A DNA stretch of 64,000 bases from Trametes villosa (Eukaryota; Basidiomycota; Agaricomycetes; Polyporales; Polyporaceae). Below are positions 58,543-64,000 of the stretch, in pieces. The stretch lies in assembly GCA_002964805.2 (NCBI GenBank), contig PUDQ02000113.1, positions 558,001-622,000 of the forward strand, in the 5' to 3' direction. The first letter of the stretch is position 1, and each line of letters starts with the position of its first letter. Both the position numbers and the translations under genes were made by a program. Below the pieces are notes generated by a model. That model was not told where the DNA came from, made no database searches, and saw only the letters and a list, made by a program, of their open reading frames with translations.

Positions 58543-59427
58543 CTACTCTTCATCGGTGCGCGGCCGCTTGGAAGCCGACGGGGACAGCTCGTCTGCCTTG
58601 TGAACGCGCCGCGCGGGCACAGCCGGACGCGAGGCAGAAGGGCCGGGTGTGGCCCCTCGCGACGCGGAGGGGCCATCGCCCTCCGCGGGCGTCGGAGAGT
58701 TGCCGGCCCCCGAGCACGCCACCTCAGGTGCCTTGTTGCGACGTTGTCCGCTGTACCGCCGAGTCCGGGGTGCCGAGGAGAGTTTGGTGAGCGCAGCTGC
58801 CCCGAGGGTGTCGAGCACCATGTTACACGTGCGCTCCTGGAGAGGGCCTGTGAGAGAGAGCGTGAGGGGGTCGACGAGATCGATCTGGAGACGAGCGAGG
58901 AGTTCTTCTTGTAGAGGAGCCTGCAGAGAGCCAAAGAGCCTGTCATGGACCGCAGTGATGAGCCTTGGATCGCCCAAGAGAGAGTCTGTGAGAGCTTCCA
59001 GGACATCAGAAGTGAGTTGTTGAGTTTTTTTGGCGGCCTGGCCCTGATTCGGAGGAGGAGGAGACAGATACGAAGACGGGTGAGAGGGCACAGAGGAGGT
59101 GGAAGCTAAAGCGCGGTCGAATTCAGCGTTGACAGCATTGACAAAGGCGTTGAAGTCCTTGTGCGCGCGTTCGAAGCCCTCGCGGAGCACCTTCTCCTCG
59201 TCTCCATGCAGCTCGCAGGCGACGCGAGCCGAGAGTTTGGACATCTCCAGGAGGGCGGTCACCACGTCGGCCGTCTGTGTATGTTGTTCGATTGTGTCTG
59301 GTTGGCGGCAGAGCTCGGCGGCGTAGTAGAGAATTTCTTCGCTCGTAAAACCGCCGTCAAGAGGCCTTGTAGCACATTGTAAGTTTGATGCCGCGGGGCC
59401 CGGAGGTATTTTGTACGACAGCGACAT
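58543..59427 (-). CDS. Transposon accessory gene A, unknown 294-aa protein
   Basis: I do not recognise this protein. It is one unbroken exon in the minus direction from an ATG at 59427 (MSLSYKIPPGPAASN). The N-terminal half is helical (GFTSEEILYYAAELCRQPD, VTALLEMSKLSARVACEL, NAFVNAVNAEFDRALAS). A second helical block follows (TSDVLEALTDSLLGDPRLI, LLARLQIDLVDPLTL). The C terminus is basic and Ser/Pro-rich, with a likely nuclear signal (SASKRPRTDEE). The frame is open upstream to another ATG at 59622, but that extension is a hydrophobic, non-family-like stretch. Its intact state inside the element suggests it aids transposition, perhaps as a DNA-binding partner. Confidence 0.7.
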   Translation of the reverse strand: MSLSYKIPPGPAASNLQCATRPLDGGFTSEEILYYAAELCRQPDTIEQHTQTADVVTALLEMSKLSARVACELHGDEEKVLREGFERAHKDFNAFVNAVNAEFDRALASTSSVPSHPSSYLSPPPPNQGQAAKKTQQLTSDVLEALTDSLLGDPRLITAVHDRLFGSLQAPLQEELLARLQIDLVDPLTLSLTGPLQERTCNMVLDTLGAAALTKLSSAPRTRRYSGQRRNKAPEVACSGAGNSPTPAEGDGPSASRGATPGPSASRPAVPARRVHKADELSPSASKRPRTDEE

Positions 59428-59626
59428 ACTGGGTGGGCGGTATCTCCAATACCGGAATATCGACCTCTTCGGACTGACGACGTCCTGCCATACCGCTTGG
59501 GGAGTGTTGCTAGCGCGAGGATGCGAAAGTGCGAGCAGACAGATGGAGAGGAGGGAGACGACGGTGCAGAGGCAAGGTGGAAGAGAGAAGTCTAGCTCAG
59601 CTGCGTCGTCCCAAATCGGCATTTTT

Positions 59627-59640
59627 CCGTCACGTGACGG
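59627..59640. promoter_or_regulatory. 14-bp palindrome with an E-box between divergent transposon genes
   Basis: CCGTCACGTGACGG is a perfect palindrome around CACGTG, the target of bHLH factors. A second palindrome, GGACGCGTCC, follows at 59640-59649. Both lie in the 295-bp space between the two accessory genes, where a shared regulator could act. Confidence 0.6.
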
Positions 59641-59722
59641 GACGCGTCCTTGACTTGGACGCGTTCCGCGAAAACTCCCCCCTGTCCCTCTTTTCCTCCT
59701 CCCACTACGCACGCCCAGAAAA

Positions 59723-62049
59723 ATGGACTCTCAGCTCAATCTCCTCCCGGAAAATCACTCTCAAGCTCTGGGTAACTCAGTTTTGTCAAGCCCCTCTACT
59801 ACATCATCTTCAGATCACGACGATGCTTTGCTCGGCACCGTCTTCCACGGCAGCAGACCTGCTGACGCTCGTGCCGAAACTCATCCATTTATTAATGCAC
59901 AAAATGTCGGAGAGCCTGCGCAGGGGCTAGGAGGCGCACCACAGGCGCATACAGGCATGTTCGGAGGACATCCGGCGTCCTTCGCGTTCAATGCGGGTGC
60001 CAATGCCCCCGGATCTGCCGGAATGCATCTCATGAACCCGTTCATGGCGATGCCATACATGCTTGGAGCCCAATTTCAGGTACGCGATCATTCTCGCACT
60101 CCTCAGCGACTAACCGTGGATCTTACAGAACCCCGCCGGAATGCTGCTGCCCTCGCAGGCATGCGCGCAGGCACCCTCGTTGACAACCAATCTGGGTTTC
60201 ACGGCTGCACAGCAGCAGTACATTGCCCAGCATTATCAGGCAATCAACACACCGTAAGTATGCCTGCATATACACACATATACACGCATATACCCCACAC
60301 TAATGCCAAAACCAGCCAATCGGAAGTTCAAGAGCCTGCCGCGCCCGCACCCATGCCCGTACCCATGCCCGCGCCCGCTCGCGCGCCCGCACCTGTGCCT
60401 ACGCGCGTGCCCATGCAGCGCCCGCCGCCGGGCGAGTATGAGGACATACAGCGCCGCCAAGAGGATTACCCCAACGTATGTGGTACAGTATAATATTATT
60501 CGTGCAGCTAACATGCCTCAAGGTTCCTTACTGGACGATTGAGGATTTCCGTCAGCTCGAAGAAGCGGCGCCAACCCCGGGAGAGGCTAGGTACCGCGGC
60601 TGCACGCTCGTCTCAAAGGGGATAAACAAGACTATGACTTGGCTCACCGACGCGCACGGCGTACCCGTGTCCGGCCATGTATGCACCGAGGTCCGCGATC
60701 GCGCCCGCGATTTCTTCCGGTTCCTAGCCAAGTACGATCGCGATCCACCGTCCTGGAAACTCGGTGCAGATGCTGGCATCAAGGCGGAACTGAACGAGTT
60801 CCTGCGCGCACACTGCATCGAGGTACAGTACTGTGATGGTAATTGGAAGTCCCAGAAGATCGCTACCTCGATCTATGCGCAGTGGTACGCAAAGGCGAAG
60901 GCGCGCAAGGGGCGTCTCGAGGCCGCCGCTGCCGCTGCCGCCGCACAAAACGGCGGCATCATGCCAGTGGCTCCTAAGAAACGCACACGCAAATCCAAGA
61001 AGGGGAAGGGGAAAGAGAAGGGGAAAGGGAAAGGGAAGGGGCGCGCGAAGGACACGACCGGTTTGCTCACACCTTCTCTTGGCATTACGGACACTGACAT
61101 GACAACCACCAGATGACGGATCCGACTCCGAGTCCGAGATGGAATGCGCGGCTACCATGTCGGCCTCGGAGCCCGTTGATCTCGACGGTGCCGCGTATAC
61201 CATCAACTCGGACCCCGACGTGGACCAGGCCTCCTCGTCTAAGCGACGCCGCACGGAGCCTCCTGAGGAGGCCGCCCACTCTTCTTCTCCTCCACCCACC
61301 ACGCCACCTATTGAGGCTTGCCCTCCACTCGTCCAGGATGCTGCCGCGAGTCCCGTCGACAACATTACCGTGCTTCCTGTGAGTGAACCCGCCCATCTGC
61401 CCTTGACGAGGCTGACTGATGTGCGTATGTCAGTCTCGTGGTTTATTGTGAGTACCTTAGGCTACGAGTCCTACGTTGAACGACTGACTAGCGGCCGCTT
61501 TAGGAGTGGAATCTGGCCGTCAAGGAAGAGTAAACCTCCCTCGCAGCCGGTGACCGCGCCTCGTAGCCCCGAGCCTGAGCCCCATAAGAGCGGAGTCACT
61601 CTGCCGACCACCATAACCGCCGCCAACCCGCCCGTCCCTTCCGTTTCCAGCGCACCCCAGCCGGCCAAGATGGCTGTGAAGAAGGCCACGACCGTCAAAG
61701 CCGACAGATTGGACGGCCAATGGCCTCCGCACCCCGACTGTGATAAGCTGAAGTAAGTCTCTCGACCGGCGGGCCCTCGTCATCTGTACCACTGACCTGT
61801 CCTTCTTGCTAGGGACAACTGTGCCCGGTACTGGCTTCGCGAGAACCCCGCTGGGACCCAGGCTCAATTCGACGCCTTCTATAAGGGCCTTGCTGTCCAC
61901 ACCAGGCGACTGGTATGCGATCTCCCTCCTACGAATGTCCACGCCTCGCTCACACTCGCCATTAGCGGTGGCTGAAACACGCGGACGCCCGGCACGCCGC
62001 GACGTCTGCGAACACCTCTGAGCCGATCGCGGGTCCGTCGACGGGCTGA
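59723..62049 (+). CDS. Transposon accessory gene B, unknown 630-aa basic protein, nine exons
   Basis: Not a family I recognise. Exons at 59723-60079, 60129-60253, 60316-60475, 60523-61060, 61113-61378, 61434-61447, 61504-61752, 61813-61912 and 61966-62049 join in frame to a TGA. The N terminus is Ser/Gly/Pro-rich and disordered. A globular core in exon 4 runs from VPYWTIEDFRQLEEAAP to NWKSQKIATSIYAQWYAKAK, with two Cys. A KGKGKEKGKGKGKG run follows, then an acidic Ser stretch with SKRRRTEPPEE. The last exons encode DNCARYWLRENPAGTQAQFD. The basic run suggests DNA or RNA binding. The 14-nt exon 6 is the least certain join. The gene is intact, so it is probably under selection in the element. 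Confidence 0.65.
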
Positions 62050-62690
62050 TCGGACGTCGTTCTGACGGTAAGCTTTGCCTAGCCGCATGTTTGCCATTCT
62101 GTTCACCGTCTATTTCCAGGTTCCCCATACTCTCAGCCTATCCAAGACACGACACAAACTACGTGCTCTCTCCCGCTAGACAGCCAAGTACATTCTACCA
62201 AGATCGTGTTCAAAGCCTTTGCACCGGTGGCAGGTACGCTGGCATCGCTCGCCGAGACGATCACCCTCCTAACGAGTGCTTGCAGACGACACGAAGCTGC
62301 GTTCGCGAGCGCGCCGCCAGGCAGCCCGACAATCGTCGTGGGCGACGCGGCGGGGTGTCCAAGGTGTGTACAGAGTGCGCGCGCGCAAGCCTCGGGGCGC
62401 GCGCGAGTGTGGACGGCGCGAAGGGTGGGTGGGCGCGGGGGTGCGGGTGTATTCGGGCGAGGGTCGGGGCGCATCGGGTGTATCCAGAATTGTAGCTCGG
62501 GGCCCATGTATCCAGATGATTCCAAATACATCCGTTTTATTCCAGATGCCATAGGATACATGTGGATGTATGAGGACACATGGGGACGCATTTTTATGCA
62601 TCCTCAGGACACTTATGCATCCAGGTAGATCCTCAAATATCTATTGAGAGGGACCTTTACGGATACATGAGGAGAGATCAGGATATATAT

Positions 62691-62724
62691 GGATGGATCT
62701 GGATCTTGTCGATTCTCACTGGGG
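62691..62724 (-). repeat. Right terminal inverted repeat of the 8.4-kb transposon
   Basis: Reverse complement of the left end at 33 of 34 positions. It is bordered on the outside by the target duplication GTGAA at 62725-62729. Only 83 bp separate the duplication from the next host ATG. Confidence 0.92.
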
Positions 62725-62812
62725 GTGAACGTTTGGAGATGGTCGTGGTCGCGAACTGAGTGTAGTAAGTAGCACGGTGGAAGGCGCGGCCGCGACGCGC
62801 CGGGGAGCGCGT

Positions 62813-64000
62813 ATGCCTCGTCTCATACCACGACTCCTCCGAGCACTCGACTATGCACGCTCTCGCCCACCACGCTCATATCGTAGACCAGCACCATCGC
62901 CTTATGTTGCGCCGACAGACCCGATAAAAGAGTTCACGCGGCCAGAGGAAGTAGACATCTCACCGGCCGGCCGAACACAGTCTATCCTCCTGGACCGCAA
63001 GGCACTCCGTTTGATCTATCGACATGCGCGTTATCAGCGGTCAAAAGGCATCGCGCCGTACGTGTACGTCTCCGAGTCAAGATGGAGAGCGAAGCAGGCG
63101 CGAGGGCGGGCACCGCTGGGCATGCAGCCGCGAGAAATGACCGAGGAAGAGCGGTCGTTCTATGCGAATCCTTACTGTGCGTATCCTTAGAGTGGTTGTT
63201 GTATATCTTCGCTAACTGCGTGCGGTAGTGCGCATGCTAGGCAGTCCGCTGCGCCAATGCTTCCAGACAAACTGGATGGTACCCCGAGGTTCGTCCAGGT
63301 GGTGACTGCTATTGAGCCAAAGCACTGACTTGGAACCAGAGATGTTGATCCGGATGACACCCATGCTGCTGCCCACAACTCCCCCTGAGAAGACAAAATG
63401 CACATTCCTACCAAGCGGTCTCGAGCACCCCGCCTTTTCCCGCTTCCAAGGCGGACGGAGCGGCTACTTGCTATGCCACAAGCGGGTCGTCGAGTTTGTT
63501 CGCGAGAAAGGTAGGCTGTCCAAAAATCCTGAAGCGCGTACATGCTCACCAAGTGACGGTGCTATACTGCAGGTTCCTACAGGCGGTTCTCCCCCGAGGG
63601 CGTGTACACCGTGCCCATGCACCCCCTCATCACGCAGCAGATCGGGCATCTCTTGCGACTTCGCGTCCTGCAAGAACTCCAGATGCTCACACGACGGCTT
63701 CTACGGAGACGACGACAAGCAAAGTCGGACGAACCCCCGCTGCTGAGGCGTCTGACCCGTGCTGAATGGGCTGAGATCAAGACGTCCGGCGTGGTGCCAT
63801 ACAAAAACGCCGTCGCGATACTCGTCGTTCCTCCTCAGAACAGGGACCCCGAAACGAAGACTCGTCCGTCGCCTTCAACCGGTTCCGTGCCGAATCCAGA
63901 AGACCTGCTACGCAAGGACATGCCGAGCAGCCTCCCGCTATCTGTTATGCACCCGACGGCACAGGAAGAGTTCAAGCTCGCAGGGCTTCCGGATACCGTG
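62813..64000 (+). CDS. Probable mitochondrial protein with a YlxR-like segment, cut by the window edge
   Basis: The N terminus MPRLIPRLLRALDYARSRPP is Arg-rich without acids, a good mitochondrial targeting sequence. Exons join in frame to the right edge; introns lie at about 63178-63229, 63292-63341 and 63511-63571. After YANPYLRMLGSPLRQCFQTN comes MVPREMLIRM, then a spacer, then GGRSGYLLCHKRVVEFVREK. This order (Cys, a Pro-Arg turn, LIR, then GR-x-GYL) resembles the bacterial YlxR (DUF448) RNA-binding fold. A helical tail follows (QQIGHLLRLRVLQELQMLTR). The family is not certain. The C terminus is missing. The 8.4-kb transposon ends 88 bp before the ATG, so its promoter has been replaced or displaced. 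Confidence 0.6.

Larger units (their letters stand above)
54304..62729. mobile_element. Complete 8.4-kb Plavaka-type DNA transposon with TIRs and 5-bp TSD
   Basis: The left end (54309-54342) begins CCCCAGTGAGAATCGACAAG. It matches the reverse complement of 62691-62724 at 33 of 34 positions. GTGAA flanks the element at 54304-54308 and 62725-62729, a 5-bp target duplication. Inside are three unbroken genes: a 1,062-aa transposase, a minus-strand gene and a nine-exon plus-strand gene. The left subterminal region is an array of GCATCC units every 10 bp (54337-54382). The right subterminal region (62500-62690) is rich in variants of GGATACATG, ATCCAGATG and GCATCC. The transposase is Tnp2/Plavaka-like, a CACTA relative. 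Yet the ends read CCCCAGTG, not CACTA, and the duplication is longer than the usual 2-3 bp. Intact ends and genes imply recent activity. Confidence 0.93.

Noticed and set aside
59428..59622. N-terminal extension of accessory gene A to the ATG at 59622
   Set aside because: The added segment is hydrophobic and Cys-rich and unlike the helical body, so the downstream ATG was preferred. It cannot be excluded.

Overview
The window is nuclear DNA from a filamentous basidiomycete, most likely an Agaricomycete. Genes are dense and GC-rich. They are broken by many 48-65 bp GT-AG introns with CTNAC-type branch points, some exons are only 12-23 nt, and the reconstructed proteins belong to fungal families. 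The single-frame open stretches are therefore mostly exon fragments. I rebuilt the genes by joining exons wherever splice sites kept a family-like reading frame.

Layout. 0-5.4 kb: the 3' part of an unknown Ser/Glu-rich protein, a membrane-anchored short-chain dehydrogenase and an F-box protein. 5.4-9.3 kb: a gene-poor stretch holding a 498-bp non-autonomous DNA transposon with perfect 35-bp inverted ends and an 8-bp target duplication. 9.3-25.1 kb: a compact housekeeping block with SVP26/TEX261, a synaptojanin-type phosphoinositide phosphatase, SF3a60 (PRP9) divergent from eIF4AIII/FAL1, a KEN-box protein, LCL2, a secreted PEBP protein and SF3b14 (SF3B6). 25.6-26.0 kb: an easily missed 53-aa cysteine-rich gene made of five tiny exons. 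27.2-38.6 kb: a ribosome-synthesis block with the largest Pol I subunit, a LAA2-like AP-1 accessory protein, a TAF1A/Rrn11-like Pol I factor and RIX1. 39.0-44.1 kb: COQ2, RhoGDI and a CCCH zinc-finger protein. 44.1-46.9 kb shows no gene. 46.9-53.8 kb: a sugar transporter, CDT1 and a Gfo/Idh/MocA oxidoreductase.

54.3-62.7 kb is one complete 8.4-kb DNA transposon. It has 34-bp inverted ends and a GTGAA target duplication. It carries an unbroken 1,062-aa Plavaka/Tnp2-type transposase with four exons, plus two further unbroken genes of unknown function, one of about 294 aa on the minus strand and one of about 630 aa with nine exons. It lies between two divergent host genes, 88 bp before the start codon of a probable mitochondrial protein that runs off the right edge.

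The most notable points are this intact three-gene transposon, three consecutive microexons (14, 18 and 21 nt) that encode the catalytic loop of Pol I, the small cysteine-rich gene, the MITE with clean boundaries, and ACGCGT cell-cycle boxes upstream of CDT1 and of the KEN-box gene.
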